Below are positions 34,450 through 42,176 of a stretch of 56,232 nucleotides of DNA, in pieces (the first letter of the stretch is position 1; each line of letters starts with the position of its first letter). Location: the NCBI GenBank assembly GCA_030685015.1, contig JAUXWS010000054.1, positions 1 to 56,232 of the forward strand, read 5' to 3'. Under the pieces are notes generated by a model, which worked only from the letters and a program-made list of their open reading frames with translations, was not told the DNA's origin and did no database searches. Position numbers and translations under genes: made by a program. Origin of the DNA: a bacterium. Its GTDB lineage: Bacteria; CAIWAD01.

Positions 34450-36768
34450 TCAGCCTACCTTGCGGGCCAGCAGCTCCAAATCGAGCATCTCGGTGATGCG
34501 ATCATGCACCACCACGACGCCGGTCACGCCTTCCCGCGTGGCCTCCCGGCGCACGGCGATCTCCTCATGCGCGATGTCCTCGATGCCGTCCACCACCAGG
34601 CCGTAGCTGCTGGATCCATGTCGGTAGACGACCACCTGGAGCATGGCCGTGGCCTCCTGGCCATCTCCGCGGCGCTCCCGGCGTCGCTCCGGCAGATGGT
34701 CGGACGGACGCACGAGCGGCAGGATGCTGCCTCTGTATTGCACCACTTCCTGGGTCCCGGTGCGCTCGATGCGGTCCAAAGGCAGCTCCTCGAGGCGGTC
34801 GACCTGGTCCAGCCGCACGGCCATGTGGCTGTCACCGATCCTGAAGAGGAGCAGGGTCTCACGATCCTCGGCACCCTCCCGTTGGCTCTGCGACAGCTCG
34901 GCCAGGGCTTCGTGGCGGCTCTCGCTGATCACGTGACTCTGCTGGGCCAGGCCCAACACGTCCAGGATGAGGGCCACCGAGCCGTCCCCCATGATGGTGG
35001 CGCCGGCGAAGAGGCGGATATGCTTGAGGGCAGCCCACAAGGGCTTGACGACGATCTCCTCGGTGTCGGTGATTTCGTCGACGATCAAGCCGAATGGTCG
35101 GCCGTCGGCCTGCAGCACGACAATGTTGATACTGCTGTCGTCCGCCGCTCCGGGTTTCCCCAGCTGCGACCGGAGGTTGACCAGCGGCAGCAGGCGGCCG
35201 CGCAAACGGTAGACGGGGGCGCCGTGGATCTGTTCGATGCCCCTGCGCGCCTGTTCGCCTTCCAGGCGGACCAGCTCCAACAGGTTGACCTGTGGCACCG
35301 CGAAGCGCTCGTCGTCGATCTTGACGACAAGGGCTGGAATGATGGCCAGGGTCAGAGGGATCTTGATCTTGAGGATGGAGCCCTGCCCCCGCTCGCTGGT
35401 CATGTCCACCGTGCCGCCGATGCGGGTGATATTGGTCCGCACCACGTCCATGCCGACGCCGCGCCCGGAGACGTTGGAGACCTGCTTGGCCGTTGAAAAG
35501 CCCGGCATGAAGACGAGGTTGACCAAGTCGCGCTCGCTCATCTGGTCGGCCACCTCGGCACTCACCACATGGCGCTCCACCGCCTTGCGCCGGATGGATT
35601 CCGTGTCCAGCCCGGCACCATCGTCGCGGATCTCGATGTTCACCTGTCCGCCCTCGTGGAAGGCCCGCATGTGGATCACGCCCTCCACGGCCTTGCCGGC
35701 GGCCAGCCGATCCTCCGGACTTTCCACGCCATGATCGACCGAGTTGCGGACGATGTGGGTGAGGGGATCCTTGATCGCTTCCAGGATCGTCTTGTCCAGC
35801 TCGGTGTCCTTGCCTTCCGTCTCCAGACGGATCTGCTTGCCGCAGCCGTGGGCCAGGTCGCGCACGATGCGCGGGAACTTGCTCCACACATTGCCGATGG
35901 GCTGCATGCGGGTCTTCATCACCCCCTCCTGCAGCTCCGTCGTGATGATGTTGAGCCGTTGCAGGATGGGATTGAAGCCGGCATCGTCGATGCGGGTGGA
36001 GAACTGCAGCAACTGGTTGCGCACGAGAACCAGCTCTCCGGCCAGATTCATCAGGCGGTCCAGATGGTGGACGTCCACGCGCAATGTGCTGTCGGCCACA
36101 CTGCCCTCGCGTGCCTTGCCCTCCTGCTGCCGGGCCAGGGCGGTGCGGATCGCCTCCGGTTCCACGGCGCCCTTCTCCACCAGAATCTCACCGACATGGC
36201 GCGGATCGCCCTGCGCCTGCTGTCTCAGTGCCTCGTCCAGCTGGTCCTCCCGCGCCACGCCCGTCTCCACCAGGATCTGGCCCATGGCCGGAGTGGGAGT
36301 GGGGGCCGGCGTCCCGCACTCCGCCGCCGGCTCTCTGGCGGACGTGGCGGCGGTCGTGTCCTGCGGCGGGGAAGGCGTGCCCAGGTGGGCGGCCAGGGCC
36401 TGGATGAGCGGGCCGTAGTCCGCCGTGCCTTCGCCCTGGGTGGCCTCGATGGACTTCAACATGACGCGCACCGCGTCGACCATGGCCAACAGGTCGGTGG
36501 TGACCGCCGGATCGAGCGCCTTCCTTCCATCCCGCAACAGGCTGAGGAGGTTCTCACCCGTGTGGGTGAGCCGCTCCAGCTTGCCCAGGCCGAAAAAGCC
36601 GCTGGTTCCCTTGATCGTATGGATGGTGCGGAAGATGTCGGCCAAGACCTCCTTGTTTCCCGGGTCCTCCTCCAGCACCACGAATTGCTGGTCCAAGCGG
36701 TCCAGGTTCTCGTAGCTTTCCACCAGGAACTCGCGAAGGATGTCTTCCATTCCGGCAAATGCGCTCAT
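34450..36768 (-). CDS. cheA: Hybrid chemotaxis histidine kinase CheA with MshEN-like insert and two CheW domains
   Basis: 772 residues. The P1/HPt domain (1-115) has the phospho-accepting His50 in IHTIKGTSGFFG. No ordinary P2 is visible. Instead residues 161-214 contain two 24-residue MshEN-type units (MGQILVETGVAREDQL; VGEILVEKGAVEPEAI) six residues apart. A P3 dimerisation segment (LDRLMNLAGELVLVRNQLLQF) precedes the HATPase (HIVRNSVDHGVESPEDR; DDGAGLD; GRGVGMDVV). Two tandem CheW domains complete the protein (about 505-635 and 645-772). GGGAGAAAAC precedes the ATG. First gene of the che operon. Confidence 0.95.
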   Translation of the reverse strand: MSAFAGMEDILREFLVESYENLDRLDQQFVVLEEDPGNKEVLADIFRTIHTIKGTSGFFGLGKLERLTHTGENLLSLLRDGRKALDPAVTTDLLAMVDAVRVMLKSIEATQGEGTADYGPLIQALAAHLGTPSPPQDTTAATSAREPAAECGTPAPTPTPAMGQILVETGVAREDQLDEALRQQAQGDPRHVGEILVEKGAVEPEAIRTALARQQEGKAREGSVADSTLRVDVHHLDRLMNLAGELVLVRNQLLQFSTRIDDAGFNPILQRLNIITTELQEGVMKTRMQPIGNVWSKFPRIVRDLAHGCGKQIRLETEGKDTELDKTILEAIKDPLTHIVRNSVDHGVESPEDRLAAGKAVEGVIHMRAFHEGGQVNIEIRDDGAGLDTESIRRKAVERHVVSAEVADQMSERDLVNLVFMPGFSTAKQVSNVSGRGVGMDVVRTNITRIGGTVDMTSERGQGSILKIKIPLTLAIIPALVVKIDDERFAVPQVNLLELVRLEGEQARRGIEQIHGAPVYRLRGRLLPLVNLRSQLGKPGAADDSSINIVVLQADGRPFGLIVDEITDTEEIVVKPLWAALKHIRLFAGATIMGDGSVALILDVLGLAQQSHVISESRHEALAELSQSQREGAEDRETLLLFRIGDSHMAVRLDQVDRLEELPLDRIERTGTQEVVQYRGSILPLVRPSDHLPERRRERRGDGQEATAMLQVVVYRHGSSSYGLVVDGIEDIAHEEIAVRREATREGVTGVVVVHDRITEMLDLELLARKVG

Positions 36769-36795
36769 GTTTTCTCCCTAAGGATCGCCGCCACA

Positions 36796-36823
36796 TGATC
36801 GGCCCTTGGATGGTTCAACTTGA
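36796..36823 (-). promoter_or_regulatory. Sigma-28 (FliA)-like promoter of the che operon
   Basis: On the minus strand TCAAGTTG (36816-36823) is followed 12 bases later by GCCGATCA (36796-36803). The FliA consensus is TAAAGTTT, 11 bases, GCCGATAA, so the match is 6/8 and 7/8 with one extra spacer base. The -10 ends 27 bases before the cheA ATG. Confidence 0.55.
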
Positions 36824-36928
36824 GAAGAGTTGCCCCAGCCTGGAAGCGTTTTGGGCTCGCCAGGGAGAAACCTGCTTCGGGAGCGTGGTCAAAGGGCCTT
36901 TCCCGGCGCCGCAGGATGGTTCGGAAGC

Positions 36929-37113
36929 TAGCAGCAGTCGGACTTGGCCGCTTCGCGGTCTTCATCGCCCCACCCGACGCTCGCGTCGGGCCTGTCGGTC
37001 CCATTCGACGCAGATTTCTTGCGAGAAAAAGCCATTTCGCGACGCGAATTCTCCGCCGAATGGCCCTCGACATGGGCGCGAATCCCATCGAAGGTCCAAG
37101 CCCGACAGGCTGC
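36929..37113 (+). repeat. Dispersed inverted-repeat element, copy B (best preserved)
   Basis: About 185 bp in the 437-base gap between cheA and the divergent GIN-domain gene. The left end TAGCAGCAGTCGGACTTGG (36929-36947) is an inverted copy of the right end CCAAGCCCGACAGGCTGC (37096-37113). Just inside the ends are blocks shared with A and C: GCCGCTTCGCGGTCTTCATC (from 36948) and GGGCGCGAATCCCATCGAAG (from about 37074). The interior holds a perfect palindrome, CCCGACGC-TC-GCGTCGGG (36973-36990), and a GCCATT/AATGGC stem (37031-37066). It encodes no credible protein. The remainder of the gap is the cheA promoter on one side and the leader of the GIN-domain gene on the other. Confidence 0.8.
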
Positions 37114-37205
37114 CAGGGACCCTGCGGCTTCGGGGAGCATTGGCCGGGCATCCGGCACGGCCTGCCAACCGTCAGTGATCGACAGGTTCAGCTTTGGAGT
37201 GACTC

Positions 37206-37859
37206 ATGTGGAAGACTGTCTTGCTCTTTATCCCGCTCGGACTGGTCCTCAGTTGCTGCGCCCAGGCCGGAGTCCGGGGCAACGGGCAGCGGGCCGTCCG
37301 CGCCCTTGATCTGGCCCCCTTCAACCATGTGGAGGCCGGATCCGTGCTCAAGCTGGTCATCCACGCCGGAGAGCCCGCCCGTGGTGAGATCAGCGGCGAT
37401 GCCAATCTGGTCGAGCTGGTGCGCGTGAAGCAGAAGGGCGAACGGCTGACGTTTGAAGTGGAGAAGGAGGTGGACACCAAACTGCCCCTTCAAGTGGAGC
37501 TGTGGATTCCCGACCTTCGCTCGCTGGATCTCTCCGGCGCCAGCTCCTGTGAGGCGCTGGAGTTGGACCAGCCGAAACTTCGCCTGAACGCCAGCGGTGC
37601 CAGCCGGGTGGTGCTGGCAGGTCAGGTTGGCGTGCTGATGTGCGATCTGTCGGGTGCTTCCCGCCTGATCGCCCGCGCCTGCCAGGCCGCCCGGGCGGAG
37701 GTGGAACTGTCCGGCGCCTCCAAGGGGGAGATCAGCGTCCAGGAGGTCCTCAGCATGTCGTGTTCCGGGGCCTCCCATCTGGAATACTGGGGCAGGCCCA
37801 CCCTGGACCGGATGGACACCTCCGGCGCGGCATCGATCAAATCCCACGACGTGGATTGA
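37206..37859 (+). CDS. GIN-domain (DUF2807) secreted protein
   Basis: 217 residues with a signal peptide (LLFIPLGLVLSCCAQAG). The Ser-Cys-Cys at its end leaves open lipidation. The rest is the head-GIN beta-helical domain: FNHVEAGSVLKLVIHAG, ANLVELVRVKQKGERLTFEV, ELWIPDLRSLDLSGASSCEAL, then a ladder of D/E-x-S-G-A-S rungs (LNASGASRVVLAG, CDLSGASRLIARA, VELSGASKGEI, MSCSGASHLEY, MDTSGAASIKSHD). These proteins are common in Bacteroidota and relatives. Their function is unproven; an adhesin-like or envelope role is assumed. GGAGTGA precedes the ATG. Confidence 0.9.
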   Translation: MWKTVLLFIPLGLVLSCCAQAGVRGNGQRAVRALDLAPFNHVEAGSVLKLVIHAGEPARGEISGDANLVELVRVKQKGERLTFEVEKEVDTKLPLQVELWIPDLRSLDLSGASSCEALELDQPKLRLNASGASRVVLAGQVGVLMCDLSGASRLIARACQAARAEVELSGASKGEISVQEVLSMSCSGASHLEYWGRPTLDRMDTSGAASIKSHDVD

Positions 37860-37870
37860 TCGGACGGATG

Positions 37871-37908
37871 ACCATGAGCAGAACCCGCAAACGGGCTCTG
37901 TTCATGGT
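37871..37908 (+). terminator. Long imperfect hairpin after the GIN-domain gene
   Basis: Two 17-base arms (37871-37887 and 37892-37908) pair with one mismatch and one G-U around a CAAA loop, starting 12 bases after the stop codon. There is no T-run, so it may be a Rho-assisted terminator or an mRNA-stabilising 3' structure. Confidence 0.5.
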
Positions 37909-37965
37909 CTGTTCAGGGGATCAGGCGCTTCGTCCGCGCCGGCTCTCGTTGGACCCGGCGACCCG

Positions 37966-37994
37966 GAAAAAGAAAGAGCCCGCATGGGGGCTCT
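37966..37994 (-). terminator. Intrinsic terminator after rpmA
   Basis: On the minus strand AGAGCCC / GGGCTCT (37975-37981 and 37988-37994) with a 6-base loop is followed by TTCTTTTT. It lies 22 bases beyond the rpmA stop. Confidence 0.8.
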
Positions 37995-38015
37995 GCTTGT
38001 TGGCTGTCCATGGAA

Positions 38016-38267
38016 TCAGGCGCCCTGCACCCTCACCAGCTTGCGACCGGCCCGGGAATAAAACTCGACCACGCCGTCGCAGGTGGCATACAGTGTATCA
38101 TCGGATCCGATGCCCACATTCTTGCCGGGGTGGAAATGCGTGCCCCGTTGCCGGACGATGATGTTGCCGTTGATGACGGCTTCGCCACCGAACTTCTTCA
38201 CGCCCAGGTACTGGGGATTGGAGTCGCGCCCGTTGCGGGTTGAACTCTGGCCTTTCTTGTGCGCCAT
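38016..38267 (-). CDS. rpmA: 50S ribosomal protein L27 (bL27)
   Basis: 83 residues: [59 protein letters not shown]. It lies near the peptidyl transferase centre of the large subunit. The N-terminus begins directly with AHKKG, without the Firmicutes-type cleavable extension. It follows rplU by 25 bases and is followed by a strong terminator, ending the rng-rplU-rpmA run. Confidence 0.98.
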   Translation of the reverse strand: MAHKKGQSSTRNGRDSNPQYLGVKKFGGEAVINGNIIVRQRGTHFHPGKNVGIGSDDTLYATCDGVVEFYSRAGRKLVRVQGA

Positions 38268-38292
38268 GCGTGGTCTCCTCGATTCCGGGCGA

Positions 38293-38604
38293 TCAGGCGG
38301 TGATGCCGTTGACGGCGATCAGGGTGAAATTCTGACGGTGGCCCCGCTTGCAGCGGAATCCCTTGCGACGCTTCATCTTGAAGTTGATGACCTTGTTCGC
38401 CTTGCCGTGCTCCAGCACCGTGGCATCGATCGTGACGCCGTCCAGGGCCGGGCTGCCAAAGCGGCTCTTGTCGCCGTCGATGAGGGCCAGGACGCGGTCG
38501 ACCACCACTTTGTCCCCCGCGGCGGCGGACAGCAGCGGCACGCGCAGCTGGGCGCCCTGGGTGAGCTGGAACTGGCGGCCGGCGATCTCCGCGATGGCAT
38601 GCAT
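38293..38604 (-). CDS. rplU: 50S ribosomal protein L21 (bL21)
   Basis: 103 residues from the ATG at 38604, preceded by GGAGGA. The bL21 signatures are present: [62 protein letters not shown] with the RRKGFRxxxGHR motif, and a C-terminal FTLIAVNGI. It binds 23S rRNA. Located between RNase G and rpmA, the standard rplU-rpmA pairing. Confidence 0.98.
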   Translation of the reverse strand: MHAIAEIAGRQFQLTQGAQLRVPLLSAAAGDKVVVDRVLALIDGDKSRFGSPALDGVTIDATVLEHGKANKVINFKMKRRKGFRCKRGHRQNFTLIAVNGITA

Positions 38605-38661
38605 GTGGCTTCCTCCGATCCGTTGCAAAGGCGGAAAACTTAGCGCCTCCCGCCGCAAGAG

Positions 38662-40308
38662 TCAAGGCTCGTCATCCACATCCAGTTGGCGGCGGAGTCC
38701 CAGCCCGGGTGAATCCTGTTCGAACTCCCGCGCCTCCGCCGCGTCCCACTCCTCCGCATCGTGGTTCGCACCCGGGGCGGCGTCGGTCTGGGCCCCGGTC
38801 ATGCGCTGCGCGCCCACCCCGCGGGCGTAGTCCTGGGTCAGTTCCCGGCCCTGGCGGGGCGACACGCAACGGAATTCCGTTTCATCCAGCCGTTCGTCCA
38901 CCTTCAGCCGGATCAGCATGAAGTGGCGCCACATCATGCGCCACAACAAGTTGCGCTTTCCCGCCGTGAGGTGGGCATGCAGAGGGGGCGCCACCAGGAT
39001 GAGCAGGCGGCGCTCGCCTGTGGCCGCCTTGAAACGGCGCACCCAGCGGTCCAGCTCCGTGAGCAGGGTCTCGCGGGAGGGAACCAGGCCTGTTCCGCCA
39101 CAGCGCCGGCAGGGCTGATGCAGAGTGTGGATGAGGGCCGGCCTGACCCGCTCCCGCGTCATCTCCATGAGGCCGAAGCGGGAGAGGGGGGCCACGTCGG
39201 TCTGGGCGCGGTCGTGTTTGAGGATCTGGCGCATCTCCTGCAGCAGGCGCAGGCGGTGCTCCTCCTCCTGCATGTCGATGAAGTCGATCACGACCAGTCC
39301 GCCCAAGTCGCGCAGGCGCAGCTGCCGCCCGATCTCGCGGGCCGCCTCGAGGTTGACGCGCAGGGCGTTGTCCTCCAACGTGCGTTTGCGGGCGAAGCGG
39401 CCGGAGTTGACGTCGATGGTCGTCATCGCCTCCGTCGACTCGATGATCAGGTAGCAGCCGCCCTTGACCCACACCCGCCGCTCGATGCTGCGCTCGATCT
39501 CCTCCTCGATCCCCATGGCGTCGAAGAGAGGTTCGCGGCCGGTGTAGAGGCGCACGTCCTCCGTGAGGGCGGGCAGCACCTCGGCCACGTAGGCCTTCAG
39601 CTCCTTCCACAGGCCGCGGTTGTCGCAGACCACCTCGTCCAGGTCCGCCGTGAAGAGGTCGCGCATGACGTGGGAGACCATCCCTGGTTCGCGATGGGCC
39701 ATTTCGCCCGGCTGGGCCGTGCCCAGTCGGCGGCGGACCTCCTCCCAGTGCTGCATCAGCTCGCGCAGGTCGGCCTCGATCTGGGCCTGGCTGTGCCCCT
39801 CGGCCACGGTCCGCAGGATGAGTCCAAAGCCGTCGGGGCGGATCTCGCGCACCAGGGTCTTGAGACGTCGCCGTTCGGAGGTCGACTTGATCCGCCGACT
39901 GACTCCGGTCATGCTGTCGCCCAGCAGCAGGACGAGATAGCGGCCCGCCAGGCTGAGCTGCATGGTGAGGCGGGCGCCCTTGGTGCCGATGGGCTCCTTG
40001 ACCACCTGGACGGGGAAGACCTGATCCACCTGCAGGCCGGCGCGCTGGGGCGCGGCGTCGGCCTCTCCGCGCCAGCGGTTGGGCGGAACGCAGTCCGAGT
40101 AGGGCAGGAAGCCGTCCGATTCCTGGCCGATGGCGACGAAGGCCGCCTGCATGCTGGGGGCCAACTTGACGACCCGGCCCATGAAGATGTGCCCTAGCAG
40201 GCGGTCGCGCTCGGCCCGCTCCACGTAGAAATCGGTGAGGCGCTCCTCCTCGAGGATGGCGACGCGGCTCTCCGCCGGCGAGCTGTTGATGACGATCTGG
40301 CGCTTCAC
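38662..40308 (-). CDS. rng: Ribonuclease G/E family endoribonuclease
   Basis: 548 residues from a GTG at 40308 that overlaps the preceding stop (GTGA). Single-strand endoribonuclease for rRNA processing and mRNA decay. An S1 domain (about 35-125, GHIFMGRVVKLAPSMQAAFVAIG) precedes the RNase H-like and DNase I-like catalytic region. The metal-binding residues lie in TIDVNSGRF and VVIDFIDM, and the Zn-link is CRRCGGTG. The C-terminal tail of about 60 residues is acidic and probably disordered. It lacks the long scaffold of RNase E, so RNase G is preferred. Confidence 0.95.
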   Translation of the reverse strand: MKRQIVINSSPAESRVAILEEERLTDFYVERAERDRLLGHIFMGRVVKLAPSMQAAFVAIGQESDGFLPYSDCVPPNRWRGEADAAPQRAGLQVDQVFPVQVVKEPIGTKGARLTMQLSLAGRYLVLLLGDSMTGVSRRIKSTSERRRLKTLVREIRPDGFGLILRTVAEGHSQAQIEADLRELMQHWEEVRRRLGTAQPGEMAHREPGMVSHVMRDLFTADLDEVVCDNRGLWKELKAYVAEVLPALTEDVRLYTGREPLFDAMGIEEEIERSIERRVWVKGGCYLIIESTEAMTTIDVNSGRFARKRTLEDNALRVNLEAAREIGRQLRLRDLGGLVVIDFIDMQEEEHRLRLLQEMRQILKHDRAQTDVAPLSRFGLMEMTRERVRPALIHTLHQPCRRCGGTGLVPSRETLLTELDRWVRRFKAATGERRLLILVAPPLHAHLTAGKRNLLWRMMWRHFMLIRLKVDERLDETEFRCVSPRQGRELTQDYARGVGAQRMTGAQTDAAPGANHDAEEWDAAEAREFEQDSPGLGLRRQLDVDDEP

Positions 40309-40475
40309 GAGGAGGGCTTGTCCTCGTCGTCAAGCACCTCGAACTCCGCCTCTTCCGCCTTGCGGAATGGGGAGCCTCCGGCCGGCCCGGGGACGGATCG
40401 GCCGCGGGCGCCCCGCAGAAGCCGCCAGACACTCCAGGCGAGCAGGGCGTAGACAAGCAGTTTCAGCAGGCGCAT
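40305..40475 (-). CDS. Small single-pass membrane protein, unknown function
   Basis: 56 residues, starting MRLLKLLVYALLAWSVWRLL and ending DDEDKPSS. One N-terminal membrane helix is followed by a basic patch (RGARGRS) and an acidic cytoplasmic tail. GAGG lies five bases before the ATG. The frame fills the gap between the deoxynucleoside kinase (stop 40482) and rng, whose GTG start overlaps the TGA, so translation is coupled. Coding is supported by these junctions and by high third-position GC. It could tether RNase G to the membrane, but that is speculation from position. Confidence 0.7.
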   Translation of the reverse strand: MRLLKLLVYALLAWSVWRLLRGARGRSVPGPAGGSPFRKAEEAEFEVLDDEDKPSS

Positions 40476-40481
40476 GGGGCC

Positions 40482-41123
40482 TCAAATGCCGGGGTTGAAG
40501 TACATGGTGCCGCTCACGGGCCGGGCCAGGCGGTCGAGCAGGGCCTGGCGGTGGGCGGCGTTGTGCACGAAATCGATCTCGTTGGCGTTGACGATGAGAA
40601 GCGGAGTCCGCTGGTAGTTGAGGAAGAAGGCATTGTAGGCGTCGTTGAGCTGGCGGATGTAGTCCGTGCTCATCTCCCGCTCGTAGCTGCGGTTGCGGAT
40701 CTGGATGTTCTTCAGCAGCCGCTCCACATTTGACTGCAGGTAGACGACGAGGTCCGGCCGGTGGATCTCCTGCTCCATGAACTCGATGATCTTCTCGTAG
40801 AGGACCAGTTCCCGCTCGTCCAGGTTGAGATAGGCGAAGATGCGGTCCTTGTCGAAGAGGTAGTCGCTGACCGTGATCTCCGCGAAGAGGCTCATCTGGC
40901 GGTGGCGCAGCAGCTGGTTGTAGCGGGCGAAGAGGAAGTTGAGCTGGACCTGGAAGGCGAAATGCCGCGGCTCGCGGTAGAAATCCTCCAGGAAGGGGTT
41001 CTTGTGCGGCTCCTCGAGGACCAGTTGGGCGCCCCACTCCTGGGCCAGGATCTGGCACAGGCTGGTCTTGCCCACGCCGATCACGCCCTCCACCGCCACC
41101 GACTTCAGCTGTTCCGGCACCAT
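40482..41123 (-). CDS. Deoxynucleoside kinase (dCK/dGK family)
   Basis: 213 residues from the ATG at 41123, with GGAGG seven bases upstream. The P-loop is AVEGVIGVGKTSLCQIL. The EEPHKNPFLEDFYREP segment holds the catalytic Glu, the DR-type motif is SDYLFDKDRIFAYLNL, and the LID region is RNRSYEREM. Phosphorylates deoxynucleosides for nucleotide salvage. The start overlaps the folK end. A folK-dNK pair is common in Bacteroidota and relatives. Substrate specificity cannot be read from the sequence. Confidence 0.93.
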   Translation of the reverse strand: MVPEQLKSVAVEGVIGVGKTSLCQILAQEWGAQLVLEEPHKNPFLEDFYREPRHFAFQVQLNFLFARYNQLLRHRQMSLFAEITVSDYLFDKDRIFAYLNLDERELVLYEKIIEFMEQEIHRPDLVVYLQSNVERLLKNIQIRNRSYEREMSTDYIRQLNDAYNAFFLNYQRTPLLIVNANEIDFVHNAAHRQALLDRLARPVSGTMYFNPGI

Positions 41124-41653
41124 CCGGCATCCTCCATTTGCCGCGCCGAGGCGGGATCCTGCCCCACCAGGCGCCGCAGACTCTCGGCCAATCCGCCGCC
41201 CGCCCATCGCTCGGCCACGACCTCGTCCAGCTGAAGCAGGGGCGCCAGCACAAAGACGCGCTCCCGCAGGCCGGGGTGGGGCAGGGCCAGATCCGCCGCC
41301 CGCGCCTGGACGACGCCGTCCTCCACGGCCAGCAGCAGGTCCAGGTCCAGCTCGCGTTCCCGCCAGCGCGGCCGTGCCTGGCGGCCCAGCCCGCGTTCGA
41401 TCTCTTTCAGCCGGCCCAGCAGGGCGCGTGGGCCCAGCGCCGAGGCCAGCCGAACCACCGCGTTGAGATAGTCCGGCTGTCCGGGCGGCCCCATGGGCTT
41501 GGTCGCCCACAAGCCGGAGGCGGCCAGCAGGCGCAGGGGACCACGATCCAGCTCGGCGCAGGCGCTGCGCAGCGTGTCGCGGACATCGCCCAGATTGGCG
41601 CCCAAGCCGATCCAGGCGATCACGCGCCGCCCCCGGCGGCAGGCCATCTCCAC
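41105..41653 (-). CDS. folK: 2-amino-4-hydroxy-6-hydroxymethyldihydropteridine pyrophosphokinase (HPPK)
   Basis: Up to 182 residues; the start may be GTG 41653 or ATG 41647. Transfers pyrophosphate from ATP to the pterin in folate synthesis. Signatures: AWIGLGANLGDVRDTL, LWATKPMGPPGQPDYLNAVV, LLGRLKEIERGLGR, RWRERELDLDLLLA (metal-binding DLD) and LPHPGLRERVFVLAPL. It follows folB by 33 bases and overlaps the deoxynucleoside kinase by 19 bases. Confidence 0.95.
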   Translation of the reverse strand: MEMACRRGRRVIAWIGLGANLGDVRDTLRSACAELDRGPLRLLAASGLWATKPMGPPGQPDYLNAVVRLASALGPRALLGRLKEIERGLGRQARPRWRERELDLDLLLAVEDGVVQARAADLALPHPGLRERVFVLAPLLQLDEVVAERWAGGGLAESLRRLVGQDPASARQMEDAGWCRNS

Positions 41654-41686
41654 AAGGCGGGCGCGGGGCCGCCCGGTCCCCCCGCC

Positions 41687-42154
41687 CTACTCGCTCCCAT
41701 GGGCGCCATCTCCCCCGGGCCCGGCCAGCCAGCGCGGATGGACCCGGTTGATCTCCACCTCCACATGCCCGAAGAAATTTGGAATGGGCGGGTGGGGCTT
41801 CCGGATGCAGAGCTGCAGGGCGTCCACCTGGGGAAACTGGCGGAAGATCTCGTCGGCCAGCCCCTCCACCAAGCATTCCAGCAGGTGGAAACGGCGGGTG
41901 GTGACCCACTGCGTCACGCTGGCGTGCAGGCTGTGGTAGTTGAGGGCGTCCTCCAGCGCGTCGCTGCGCCCCGCCGTGGAGCAGTCCAGGAAGGCCTGGA
42001 CCGACAGCTGGAAGCGCTGGCCCAGGGTGGACTCCTCCGCCCGGTGGCCGTGATAGGCGTAGAACTGGATGCCTTCGATGCCCACCCGGTCGGAGTTGCG
42101 CCGGATGCGGGGAAAGACCTTGTGATGCATGGCGCGCAAGGTATCAAAGTCCAC
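41687..42154 (-). CDS. folB: Dihydroneopterin aldolase
   Basis: About 155 residues from a GTG at 42154; an ATG at 42130 is the alternative. Converts dihydroneopterin to the hydroxymethyl pterin that FolK uses. Signatures: VGIEGIQFYAYHGHRAEESTLGQRF with the conserved Gly-His region, DALEDALNYHSLHASV, FHLLECLVEGLADEIF with the substrate-binding Glu, and IRKPHPPIPNFFGHVEVEI with the catalytic Lys. The C-terminal dozen residues (GPGGDGAHGSE) are extra. It is 22 bases downstream of the ABC permease. Confidence 0.94.
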   Translation of the reverse strand: MDFDTLRAMHHKVFPRIRRNSDRVGIEGIQFYAYHGHRAEESTLGQRFQLSVQAFLDCSTAGRSDALEDALNYHSLHASVTQWVTTRRFHLLECLVEGLADEIFRQFPQVDALQLCIRKPHPPIPNFFGHVEVEINRVHPRWLAGPGGDGAHGSE

Positions 42155-42176
42155 CTCGTCGCGGCGGGGCGGCGGC

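Noticed and set aside
36765-37158. Small frames across repeat copy B, including one with a short Met-Lys-Thr-Ala-Lys-Arg start
   Set aside because: The same peptide fragments recur across the repeat copies because the DNA is repeated. Frames shift and stop differently, the interior differs, and no ribosome site is present.
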